Both the position numbers and the translations under genes were made by a program. Shown here in pieces: positions 12,508-23,140 of a DNA stretch of 64,000 nucleotides. Origin of the DNA: Siphonodentalium dalli (Eukaryota > Mollusca > Scaphopoda > Gadilida > Siphonodentaliidae); NCBI GenBank assembly GCA_032622095.1, contig CP136061.1, forward strand, positions 7,698,734 to 7,762,733, given 5' to 3'. The stretch's first letter is position 1; each line of letters begins with the position of its first letter. The notes below the pieces were generated by a model. The model worked only from the letters and a program-made list of their open reading frames with translations. It did no database searches and had not been told where the DNA came from.

Positions 12508-12900
12508 GAATCTCTACTCTAGCTACGCCTGTATAGATCAAATTCCACCAACACAAAACATGAGAACTGTTTCATGTTCTGACCCGTCTTGACAATGTAC
12601 TTTTTAACATTGAACAAAACAGGCAGGGAATATAATTCTTTGTCAACATTTCTTCCTCGGCAATATACTTCACATTAAGGGGTGGTCCCAGCTCGAGATT
12701 GCATGCTTTTTTGTTGGTCGAAATCGCAATAAACATAGAATTATTTACCCAGAAGAAATACCATGATTGTAAGCTCGAATAGCAAAATGGCACACGAAGT
12801 CACCTAAATCATGCAATCTCGAACTGGGACCTTCACCTACAGTAACTGTGAAATTCATTGTGAAGGAACAGATATTAACTAACAAAGATCAAACCTGTAT
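12508..12900. mobile_element. MITE-like repeat, partner at 58190-58592
   Basis: An internal inverted pair, GGTCCCAGCTCGAGATTGCATG (12687) with its complement near 12812-12834, brackets a 100-bp core. The same core with the same inverted pair lies at 58270-58415. The outer part at 12508-12560 (ATGAATCTCTACTC, ATTCCACCA) appears inverted at the far end of the other copy (58530-58590). The two copies therefore sample both ends of one family. No coding sequence. Confidence 0.65.
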
Positions 12901-13048
12901 TGACTGTATTGTTTTTTAATGTTATAAAGATTCTATACTAAATACTCATTGACGAGTTATCCCTTAGGAACTATTCAGACAATAAGTTCAACATCGTTTG
13001 CTGAATTTAATGTCTGAACATTTCCCACCAATGAATGTGAATATAATG

Positions 13049-13275
13049 AGTCGCAATTATATACGAAATTTATTAACCGATTGCACTAAATTATATACGA
13101 AATTTATTAACCGATTGCACTAAATTATATACGAAATTTATTAACCGATTGCACTAAATTATATACGAAATTTATTAACCGATTGCACTAAATTCGATTC
13201 GAGCTGAGCTTTAACCAGGCTGGAATCGAATTTAGTGGACGACGTTAATAAATTACGTATAGAATTGCGTCGAAT
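13049..13275. repeat. foldback with one arm amplified (34 bp x 4)
   Basis: A 34-bp unit beginning ATTATATACGAAATTTATTA is repeated four times almost perfectly from 13056 to about 13191. It is followed by the stem CTAAATTCGATTC and its complement GAATCGAATTTAG, then a single inverse copy of the arm (TTAATAAATTACGTATAGAATT). So this is one palindromic element in which a segment of only the left arm has been multiplied in tandem. Confidence 0.8.
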
Positions 13276-14001
13276 TTGATATCCTTTTTTATCACACAAT
13301 CACATTTTAGCAAGGAAAAACTATCTGGGGTTAAACAAAATTAATATTGATTTCCTTATTACAACCAAAGAGGAAGTAAAGACACTTTCAAGACAAATTA
13401 TAGCCATTTTAAATGTGTCTTTTCATGTTGACAAAATTGTTCAACCACTACTTATTACCCATGTTTATCTCACAGTCAACACTAAATAACTCAACACAAA
13501 TCGGATATCATAATTATATTCTAATTAACATAATAATAACAACATTTATCGATACCATTGCACTAAAGCTCTTACGTCACCGCGCGTACCGATAATACAC
13601 GTGTGTCTTACTAAAAATATGCGGCCGGGTTTTGGGGCTAATTATTTGATATATATATATTTAATTGTTTTTTTCTTTTTAAATATTTGTTTTTTAATTA
13701 AATGATTAAAATATCAAATTGTGCATAAAGCGCACAATTGGGCTACAGTGCTGATCCCAAATATGCCCCTACACTGCTGAATAAAGGCTCCCAAAGGTAG
13801 CCTGTTTAAGATTAAAATGTGCAAGGGGGAACGGGTCTCTGACGGACAAATGGGGCACAGGCCCCCACCACCACTGAATAAAGGCTCACGAAGGGAACCT
13901 GTTTCAGCTAGTATAGTATAATATGCTCATACGCCATGGGGACGGGGGGGGGGGGTCTACCATAAACATATAATCATTTTGTGAATTAGTGTGTTCTGTC
14001 A
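13276..14001. other. non-coding stretch with a degenerate direct repeat
   Basis: Two related segments, CACTGCTGAATAAAGGCTCC (13770) and CACTGAATAAAGGCTCACG (13882), form an imperfect direct repeat of about 110 bp. A run of ten or more G lies near 13944-13954. No gene. Confidence 0.55.
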
Positions 14002-16577
14002 GTAGTGTGGTCGTGGTACGCAAAAAAAGGGGTTGACCCAGAAGAAATTGGTAAAGAAGCTATCTCGATGTCATCCAACGCGGGACAATCTCTGCTACAC
14101 CATATCCAAAATCCGCTAAAATCCGCTTTGGGCAAAATCCAGGATCCAAGATGGCGTCCAACATGGCCGCCTTTAGTCAAAAGAGATTCTGACTGAGATT
14201 AATTCGACATAATGAGAACAAATGTTGCCATATTTATACAAATGTAAACATTTTTGCAAAGGTTTGAAAATCCCGCTTGTCCAAGAAAACCTCCACATAC
14301 TTACGGAGTCGATGTGTAAACAATGTATGGGGATAGTTTCTTCATACATATATGTATTTGGCACACGTATTTTCTACAACACAAGAGATCACCATTTACC
14401 GGAGAGTTGATATCTGGGAAGAGATCAGAGTAAAACTACTTTTCTTACATGTCGAAATGGGGAATCCATGGGCTACATTTAGTTCCAGCTTGAAACTTGA
14501 AAATGATGGCCGAGCCCGAATAGTTAATATTTCGTGGCATCAGTGCTATAATGTAACCCACATTTTCAACTTTCCGAGAAAATGAAGGTTGAAGTTTTTA
14601 GACAACATTTCTCCTAATGTTGACAAAGCATGACGTAATGTTGTATTTATCCCAATGAAAACTGACATTAGCTGTCCATTGAACCACATATTGTTTTCTG
14701 TTTACTCCCTCGTTTTCTTTTTAAAAGCAATAGCTTGTTTGGAGATATGACATTTTGCGTATGCCAGCGACGATACGTTTCCGTACTATAATGAAGTTGT
14801 GCTAATAAATGCAGATTAAGCTAAATATGGTGGCAATCGCATGTGTCTATTAACTAAAAAGTGCCTATTCTACACTATGAAAACTCACCCATGTGCATCA
14901 TCATACAGAAATGTGTGGAACAATCACAAAATTTAAATCACCAAATGATCATGTGACTAACATGGAGATACTACCATATAGCACACATTTTAGAATTCAC
15001 AAACACAAAACAGATGTCACGTGGACAACATGAAGCGTCCGATTGGCTGCTGTTGGACATACGACCTCATAGCACGAATAATTGTAAAGATCGCTGGAGA
15101 TATGACATTTGCTTCACTGGTTTGTGCGAATATTTGTCATCCAAATGCAAAGAAAGTTTGGCCCATCGAATTGGATTTTTTCTCACGATTTGAATGGTAT
15201 CAAATACTCTTTTCCCGCCATAATGGAGTTACGACATTATAGCACTGATGCGTCGATATTTTGTCAACCCGCGGGAAGCCACCAAAAGATTAAAAATAAA
15301 TAGTTTTGAGCCACATACATGTATATTAGCCAACTATCAACTGCATCCACCACTCACAACTTCCATTATATGATAAGCTGAGCAGAGTCTACCATTTTCG
15401 TTTTGGAAGCCATATTAGATAAAATTTATTGTTTCTTTTGGTCTATTTGAGATGGAATGTTCACAAATAAAAGAAACGATCAATTATTTTGTAGACAAGA
15501 TCTGCTCATCCCTAAATATCAAATGTGACCAGAACCCCAAAGTAGATTTTGGTTACATTTCATACCGCATTCGTTATAACTTATTAGTGAAGGACCGGAG
15601 TAAACTATGATCTAATCGATTAGACATGTCATTGCTGTAATGATCAGTTGACACGATCATTGAAAGAATATACCCATTGTTTCCCAGTTCAGACAGCAAC
15701 AAGTGATAAACAGAAGTGATAGAAAATAGTATTTTTCACATCGGGTGGCCATTTTGGCAGCCATTTTTGGTACTGATTTTTAAGTTTTTACATAGAGTAA
15801 GCATAATGGCATCATAAAGAGGTATACATTCGTATTTATTTAGTCAATTTTAGTCATCAACCACTACTTATAATGGATTGAATGACACTGTGATCAATAT
15901 CCGCCATTTTCCATATTTTGACCGCCATTTTGGCAGCCGTTTTGAGACAAAGCGCCAATGATGGTTTCATTGAATTGGAGTATTCATAGATATTGGTATG
16001 CCCAACTTACATTGTACAGTTCTGTCCATTTCTTGTTGATATATGACTGTAATCACAATGGCGAGTTTTGTGGAATTTTATACCGCGTTCTGTAAAATCA
16101 AATTTTTGAGGGTGTAAATGAGTCTGGGACCCCAGTTATGGTATCTTTCATTGCTCCAATGCTGAATTAACATGAATAAGCCTAATCAAAGTCGCCAGTC
16201 TGAACCATTATCAAACAACAGATATTAGGCAAAACTTCAAATGTTCGAGTTTAGGCCGCCATTTTGGCGGCCATCTGGGACGAGAGGTTCCATTTTTGCC
16301 ATAAACAGGTGGCACAATATTTTACCTTGGCAAAAATTTATACATTTGTATACATATTACAACATTTGTTCTCACTATTATCGAATTAATCTCAGTCAGA
16401 GTATCTTTTGGCTAACGGCATCCATGTTGGACGCCATCTTGGATCCTGAATTTTGCCCAAAGCGGATTTTAGCGGATTTTGGATATGTTATTCATGAGAT
16501 TCTCCCGCGTCGAATGACACCAAAAACCGCTTCTTTACCAATTTCTTCTGGGTCTAACCCTCCGACGACCACACTAC
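14002..16577. mobile_element. 2.6-kb element with ~260-bp inverted repeats, no transposase
   Basis: The tips are GTAGTGTGGTCGT and ACGACCACACTAC. Inverted similarity runs for about 260 bp inwards (14002-14270 against 16310-16577), including AAGATGGCGTCCAACATGG on the left and its complement on the right. I could not see a target duplication. The interior has no frame that looks coding, so the element is non-autonomous or has lost its transposase. GCCATTTTGGCAGCC-type blocks recur near 15750, 15900-15935 and 16255. The superfamily cannot be assigned by eye. Confidence 0.8.
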
Positions 16578-16589
16578 GGTATAGACGGT

Positions 16590-17030
16590 GTGGAGCTCCG
16601 TGGTCCAGTGGTTAGCGCGTTGGACTTGTCTTCGCTGTCAACACAGCGAGGCGAGTTCGCGGCTGGCTGGTGGTCTGTTATGAGTTTCCACACAGCAGTG
16701 GCTTGGCCGACTTGAGCGATGTGCAATTGTTGGATTGTACACTGTTTGAATCTCGCGCCAAGTTGTGACCCTTGAGCAAGGTCGCTCGTACTGTGTCTGC
16801 TTTGCACCACCCATGCATTACAAGGGTACCTGATAATGAGCAGTGAAAGATCTTGTCAGTATGCTAGCCATATGGTATCCTCGCATACTCCCGGCTGTAC
16901 CTCCCCCTGTCCCCGGGGAGCAGTAGATGGTTACTGAATGTTCAGGCTCATCAGGGTAATAATTGTAAAAACTTTGAGCGCTTTGGGCCTCATGGGAAAG
17001 GCGCTTTACAAATGCTATATTATTATTAGT
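16590..17030 (+). mobile_element. tRNA-derived SINE with long body
   Basis: A box-A match, TGGTCCAGTGG (16601-16611), lies in a tRNA-like head reading CCGTGGTCCAGTGGTTAGCG. A weaker box-B match, GTTCGCGGC (16655-16663), has one mismatch to GWTCRANNC. The body runs about 300 bp to a tail TTTGAGCGCTTTGGGCC, GGAAAGGCGCTTTACAAAT and finally ATTATTATTA. The tail resembles LINE-derived tails of V-SINE-like families (established type; match judged by eye). It lies 12 bp past the right tip of the preceding element. Confidence 0.8.
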
Positions 17031-17176
17031 GTCTGAATGTTGAATCAGAAGTAATATACATTACATTATTCTATATCCGGGGAATCTTTTTGTTCTTATA
17101 ATATATGTCTGTACTGCATCGAAAATAAGTTTGTTCTCACTGAGGTAGTCCAGAATTGACCATACTTTGAAATGTA

Positions 17177-17310
17177 CACTGAAAAAAAAACTTAGTCATA
17201 GCCTTAGTCAACCCGTAATTTAGTTATGTTTGACTAACGTAACCAAAAGTAATTAAGTTTGACCTTAGTCACACCTTAGTTACTAAGGTTAATATTTTCG
17301 TGATTCAGTC
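17177..17310. mobile_element. fragment of TA/TTAGTCA miniature transposon
   Basis: The left tip CACTGAAAAAAAAACTTAGTCA follows a TA and is succeeded by several CTTAGT and TTAGTCA motifs. The matching right tip is not seen, so the copy is truncated. Same family as 8986-9722 and 36888-37055. Confidence 0.65.
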
Positions 17311-18213
17311 ATGCCGTCAAAACTCAATAGTATATTTATCGGCGACATATTATATACGGCAATGACTCCATACAGTATGACTGAATCTTACTCTGCTGAT
17401 ATTTAATATGTATATAATATCGCATTAATTCTGTGTTAATCGGGTCGGTACGTATATGGACGAGTACGTAATTTTCACCGGGGTTAAGTACCTGCGTTAT
17501 CGGTAGGCAGTTGATACCGGTCGGCTAAAATTAGTGAAGGAAGTTTCGATTGTTGACGTTGACATGACTGGTGAACCCCAATTGACCTTTCGTGACGGAA
17601 GTAAAATTTATGTTTCCCGCATGCGCTATGTGCAATTTTTCGTACTTTCGTAAAATGACGCGAACAAAGTTTTTCATTTTGCTGAATTCAAACTTAATTG
17701 ATTAGAACACGTATTTGAATACGATTATCAGAGTTAACCGAAATTGAATGTGGTATTGAGTGGGAACGTTACATCCTTCCATATTAATTCAACGACTATT
17801 GGCTGATAAACTGGTTAAAATCTCGATTTGAATCGAAGTTCGGGTGACAGTGACGATGACCGTGAATCGTGATGTTGACATTCACATTGTTGTTGACATT
17901 TTTGATTGAATTTTGTTAACGGCAACACTCGGGTCTCAAACGAGAGAAATTGAGCAACCTCGGAGATTAAACACTGTGAAATCTCCGACACAGACTGATT
18001 ATCCACCAGCGAACATTCTCACAAGAAGAAAACCACAATGTTCACAAGTGATCTATTAATGTTTTCAAATGCAAGTGACTGCTGAGCCTACTGGAACACA
18101 ACAACTGTGGAATTTGACAATACTATTATAAATATGATTTGGACTGCACTGGTCTTAAGTCAAGCTGGAGTACATATTCAATTTCAATTGCAATGGAATT
18201 ATGGGTGTACAAG
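17311..18213. other. non-coding stretch
   Basis: No gene is supported. The segment GGTAGGCAGTTGATACCGGT (17511-17530) and its neighbours recur inverted near 30297-30325, suggesting an undefined dispersed repeat. Confidence 0.45.
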
Positions 18214-18255
18214 TATGGGATGCCAAATTGACATTTAATAAATAATTGAGCTTAA

Positions 18256-18897
18256 AGGGGTACTGTACACTAAGATAGGCGATTTTTTTATTTACTCCCA
18301 TTGAAATAACTTTCAAGTTAGATTGTGTTCGTGTTATATGAGTTTCGTATAAACCTAATTTAGCGAAGAAAATATTGATCTTGGAAACAAAAATATTACG
18401 ATTTCAAACTACGCGCCATGTTTTTGATCTTCACCGGAGAAGACGCAGATCGCAGGAAGCACCGGAATTTCATTGCTCACAGCTCGATTGATGCATTCAA
18501 TCTCTTCCATCGAACAATCTCACTCCCTATACAATACTTGACGCTTTATGACTCTTGTTTCTTTCTCCTTTTTCCCCGAATCGGTTACAAATGCCTTCTT
18601 TTGCAGGTAACATGTTTTGTTTGCAACTCAATAATGTTCGCGAATGGCCGTCGATAAAAGACACGCAACATATGCGATTTCAAGAACGGTAACTCGTAAT
18701 GGCATAATTCTCCATTTTATGACTCCAGCCATAAATGAATTTATATTAAATAATTCAATTTTACTTTTACGATAGCCTGTTAACCGGAACGTTTTCAGTA
18801 GACATCGTCGACTCAAATTAGTTATTTTATAATATAATATTCATATTAGATCGCTATTGTCACTGGGAATTTATTGAAATTGGGGTACAGTACCCCT
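18256..18897. mobile_element. TTAA miniature transposon, family A copy 2 (nested)
   Basis: Same tips as 6087-6688 (AGGGGTACTGTAC / GTACAGTACCCCT) with TTAA on both sides (18252-18255, 18898-18901). It lies inside E1. Removing it restores GAGCTTAAGCGC, one of the palindromic centres of the host array. A 79-residue open frame within it (18418-18657) has no domain and is not shared with the first copy. Confidence 0.9.
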
Positions 18898-18901
18898 TTA
18901 A

Positions 18902-19340
18902 GCGCAATAAGAAAATTCCTTATTCATGCCTGCAACCTTGTGAAGGGAATTCGGAAATACTGACTCTATTGAACATGAATAAGCGCAATAAGGAAATAAT
19001 TGTGCTTAAGCGCAATAAGGAATTTCCTTATTGCGCTTAAGCATAATAAGGAATATTCTTATTGCGCTTAAGCGCAATTAGATCTTCCCTTATTGCGCTT
19101 AAGCGCAATAAGGGATTCCTTATTGCGCTTAAGCGAAATAAGAACATTCCTTATTGCGCTTAAGCGCAATTACATCCTCATTGCACTTAAGCGCAATTAT
19201 TATCTCCCTCATGAGATCACCCCTCTGCAAATAGTAGAATTATCCTATATTTGCCTGTTAACAGGGATAGATATTGATTGCACCATGGACTACCCATTTG
19301 AATTATAGGGAGTTTATGTCATATTCCTTATTGCGCTTAA
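18902..19340. repeat. array of GCGCTTAAGCGC-centred palindromes
   Basis: About eight units of 30-45 bp repeat the motif AAGCGCAATAAGGAA and its complement TTCCTTATTGCGCTT, joined at CTTAAG. The best unit (near 19018-19047) is a perfect 30-bp palindrome. Units degrade to CTTAAGCTAAATTATTT at the right edge, where they merge into the terminal inverted repeat of E1. Low complexity; no coding. Confidence 0.85.
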
Positions 19341-19378
19341 GCTAAATTATTTATTAAATGTCAATTTGGCATCCCATA

Positions 19379-19984
19379 TACAAGTGCCAAAACACTCAAT
19401 GGTTTATTTACATTTACTAGTACTACCACTACTGACTGATGAATAAATCCAGTGATTTTCAGTTCTATTTCATCATTCACTCAGCTTCAACAAAAGTTCC
19501 ACTGTTGGGATTGACCATGGACTGTCAAAATGAAACATCAGACTGACAAAATTATTGTTGAATAAATCATGTACTACATGTTATATGATGTAGTAGATAT
19601 CCATAATGAATAATTTCTGCCACCCCATAAAATCAATCCAGCATAACCTTGGGGACCTACATGAAGCATACATATTACATATATAAATTCAAAAGAGAAG
19701 GTTTAAACATGTATATTGAGAGTCCCAACACACTAACCAGTAACCACATATGTTTTTATACTATAATTACTACAGTAAAATTAAAACAATTTTGGGAAAC
19801 AAATTTACAATTTCTTCTGTACTTCAGTTTAATTTGAAGCATTTCACTGTTCAGGCTCTAACTTGAACCTGGTAATTGTTTACTTATATCATGTAGCAAG
19901 GATTAATTAGACAAATAAATACACAAGGAGTAGATTCCAACTATATATGCATCAGATAAAATGATTTAAGCGTTTCACCGGGTA
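19379..19984. other. non-coding stretch
   Basis: I see nothing beyond AT-rich sequence. The 62-residue frame at 19649-19837 has no recognisable feature. Confidence 0.45.
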
Positions 19985-20720
19985 AAGAATGAATAATTTA
20001 TTAGGGCCCCTTCAAGTCATTTCAATTATTTTATCACCTGAGGTAAACATCAGGTAAACAAAGTTACCTCTATCTTATAAGGTGATAACAAATGCTCTTT
20101 ATTGCTATAAATTATGTGTGCGTTTTTAACTTAAGTCATCTGATGTTAATGGCACCTATCCCATGAACTCCCCATGTCAAATTACCCACATATTTTCTGA
20201 GCTGATAATAAATGCTCTTCATTGATCATATATCTTAAGATAATTTATTAGTTCCCATTTAAGTCATCTGAGGTCAAGTGCGCCTATCCCAATGTCAGGT
20301 GACCCCTGTGTACCAATTTTCCTACATATCGTCAAAGCTGATAACGAAGTTAACGAACGCTCTTTATTGTTCATCACATATGATAATATAATTTTAAAGT
20401 TTGCCTTTAGTGTCAATGGCACCTATCCAGTGGTACTCCCGGGTCAATTTATCCCTACATACCGTACCAATTTTAAGTGACTGACCAGGTCCAACTAGTT
20501 TGGGTTTGTCATTAATTATTTAATTAAAATTATTTATTAGTGCCCCTTTAAGTTGTCTGAGGTCAATGCCACCTATCGTATGACACTCAATTTGCCCATG
20601 TGTATCAATTTTCATCAACTCCTCTAGCCAAAATATATATAAAAATATCTGTGTATGTGTGCCATTTTAAGACATCTGCAGGGACCTATCTAATAGCGCT
20701 TACCGGGGCAAATTACCCAT
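19985..20720 (+). repeat. degenerate ~150-180-bp tandem repeat
   Basis: Units share CCCCTTTAAGTCATCTGAGG, then TCAATGGCACCTATCC, GGGTCAATTTACCCACATAT, GCTGATAACAAATGCTC and TTTATTGCTCATATATC. About four diverged units are visible here. Further pieces lie at 23330-23510, 24225-24534, 25867-25960, 26640-26880 and 46520-46672. It looks like an old satellite-like or internally repeated element broken up by later insertions. Confidence 0.7.
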
Positions 20721-21465
20721 ATATGAAAATGTTCAGCTCCGTTGGTCCAGCCGCTTGGTCGCCTATATAAAGCGAGCAAATAAACAGTACCACACATACA
20801 GACAAACAAACAAAATTGAGTTTTATTTAATACATGTAGTATAGATAGATTAGTATCTCCTGCAATGCCGAGAAAAGTATTCTTGAGAACAATTTTGTTC
20901 AACTCAATTTTGTTAACACCACCCACTGACAAGGTTGAATATGACGAAAAAAAAATCACCTTTTGATTTTATTGCTTTATATATGAAAATAACCAATAAG
21001 ATAATTTTTGTGTCATACATGTATGTAGCCTCGTCAGTGGGTTGGTTATGGTTTACAAAATTAACTTGAAAAAAAATATTCTCAAAAATCACCTATGAAG
21101 TGAATTTTTTTTTCCATGGTGGGGGTGGGGGGTATCCAGAGTTGGGAAAGATAACCAGGGGCAGATGACGTGGTACGTGTACACCGGTACCAGCCAATCT
21201 TGACACGGCTCATTAATTTTAGTGTTTATGTGTAAATTACATGTAAATATTTTGATGATAATCTGCTACATGTACTAGTATGTGAGACTCCATAATATTA
21301 GTAATTAACTGGCAAATTAATTGCATAAAGCTTTCAAACTTTGTATTATATGTAACCGCGTACAGAGAATATCAGAAGGCATCTTTGTTGAAGACTTATA
21401 ATAAGTTTTGTCCATATGTTACCAAGATAAATTATATTAACCCGTTTGCAGCATTAAATATCCTA
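20721..21465. other. non-coding stretch
   Basis: No gene. The 89-residue minus frame (20690-20959) runs off the tandem repeat and lacks any domain. A G-rich run (GGTGGGGGTGGGGGG) lies near 21118-21132. Confidence 0.45.
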
Positions 21466-21663
21466 TGCCAGTGCATTATCTTATATGTGTATCTCCCATA
21501 GGGAGCCCTGCATATATAAGAGAATGCACTGGTTTACAAGGTCGAGGTAAATATTGTTAGGCCAATGTATGCTCTCATATATGTGAGGATCCCTATGGGA
21601 GACTTATATATAAGAGAATGCACTGGCACAGGATCTTTATATATGTAAGAGAATGCATTGGCA
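21466..21663. repeat. hairpins of the CATTCTCTTATATATG family
   Basis: Two hairpins (21466-21532 and 21560-21627) and a following half-arm (to 21663) share the arm ATATATAAGAGAATGCACTGG or a close variant, with CCCATAGGGA / TCCCTATGGGA loops. The same arm forms hairpins at 46116-46172 and 46298-46368. It is a short palindromic dispersed repeat, usually followed by CACAGG. Confidence 0.8.
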
Positions 21664-21898
21664 CAGGGTTTTTCACAAAATTTCAAGAAGCCCCAATCAT
21701 TATAAATGACCATATTGGCTCAATATTGGGAATATAATAACAAATTTAAATAGCAATATTGTAGTTTTCTACATACATGTATATGTTTCACTGGTGTCCA
21801 AACTAGACTGAATTTTAAGGTAAATAATGTGAATGACTTGTTCATTTTCAGTAAATAGTACTAAATACTCCATTGGAATTAACCCTTTTATAACTAAA

Positions 21899-23140
21899 CT
21901 AGCAGGTTGGCCCGCCACTGGCGTGGTTGGTCAGAAACATGACATTTTTTTTATTTTTTATTTGTTTTTTAATAATTAATTATTTTATTTTATTTGTTGT
22001 TATTCAATGAGTTAATTCTGCCTTTTTAATTTATTTTTTGGTTTTTCAATGAGTTAATTCTGCCTTTTTAATCAAGAGAAATGATGGTACCCGTCCCTAG
22101 GGCGGAAAACTGACCCGATGAAATCCCCCCCTTCCTAAGAACGACAGGCATAAGAATCACACAACACGCATTTTTTGTTTTTCAATGAGTTAATTCTGCC
22201 TTTTTAATCAAGAGAAATTATGGCACCCGTCCCTAAAAGAGGTATGGTTCGATGAAAATCTCCCCCGTTCCTAGGAACGACATACATAAGAATCACACGA
22301 CACGCATTTGTTGTTTTCCAATGAGTTAATTCTGCCTTTTTAATCAAGATAGATGCATTCCGGTTCTGGTGCGTTTTGCATCCGTAGTTTCGTACGCATA
22401 GGTGACCGTTTAGCAACGCCGATGGCAATAAAGAGCGTTACTCGGTTAACAACCCCAAATTTGGTCAATATAAAGAGCGTGACTGCCTTAACCCCTGCAT
22501 TGCCGATGACGGTGATTTTGGGAAGTTTGAGCTCAATCGAGCAAGCCGTTTTGGAGTCTATAGAGGACAAATATACACACACATATATATACGTAGTTCT
22601 CAAATTATATAGTAGACAAGAGAAATGATGGTACCCGTCCCTAGGGCGGAAAAACTGACCCGATGAATTTCTCCCCCGTCCCTAAAAGAGGTATGATTCG
22701 ATGAAAATCTCCCCCGTTCCTAGGAACGACAGACATAAGAATCACACGACACGCATTTGTTGTTTTCCAATGAGTTAATTCTGCCTTTTTAATCAAGATA
22801 AATGCATTCCGCCGTTCCGGTGCGTTTTGCATCCGTAGTTTCGTACGCATAGGTGACCGTTTAGCAACGCCGATGGCAATAAAGAGTGTTACTCGGTTAA
22901 CAACGCAAAATTTGGTCAATATAAAGAGCGTGCCTGCCTTAACCCCCGCTGTGCCGAGGACGGTGATTTTGATGATTGGGAGTGGAGAACGGGTGCTCGG
23001 AGCTTCTCCAAAACGCCGCGACGACTATTCCCATGGATTTTTACCCTTAGATGGGAAGTTTGAGCCCAATCGGTCCAGCCGTTTTCGAGTCTATAAAGGA
23101 CACATATATTTATATACGTAGTTCTAAAATATATAGTAGA
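21899..23140 (-). mobile_element. Helitron-like element, minus strand, tandem copy
   Basis: On the minus strand the 5' end reads TCTACTATATATTTTAG (from 23140) and the 3' end reads a short GC hairpin (GCCAGTGGC), about 12 bases, then CTAG followed by T (at 21899). These are Helitron hallmarks. A second internal 5' start (TCTACTATAT) lies at 22616, so two copies are fused head to tail. Within them a roughly 130-bp block containing GGTACCCGTCCCTAGGGCGG and GAGTTAATTCTGCCTTTTTA is repeated several times. No Rep-helicase is present, so it is non-autonomous. The body is related to 39086-39505 in the opposite orientation. Confidence 0.65.

Larger units (their letters stand above)
18214..19378. mobile_element. 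element with 6-bp TSD and palindrome-array interior (E1)
   Basis: The tips TATGGGATGCC and GGCATCCCATA are bounded by a perfect 6-bp direct repeat TACAAG (18208-18213, 19379-19384). The inverted repeat extends at least 34 bp (AAATTGACATTTAATAAATAATT). The interior at 18902-19340 is made of reiterated palindromic units, and a 642-bp TTAA miniature transposon sits inside. There is no transposase. A 6-bp duplication and a TATGG tip are shared with 24535-25866. IS3EU or Dada superfamilies use duplications of this size, but assignment is speculative. Confidence 0.8.

Noticed and set aside
16601-16663. Functional tRNA gene
   Set aside because: The tRNA-like head lacks a complete cloverleaf, box B is mismatched and the sequence continues into a SINE body and tail.
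18902-19340. CRISPR-like array
   Set aside because: Units are palindromic words without unique spacers, there are no cas genes, and the context is eukaryotic.
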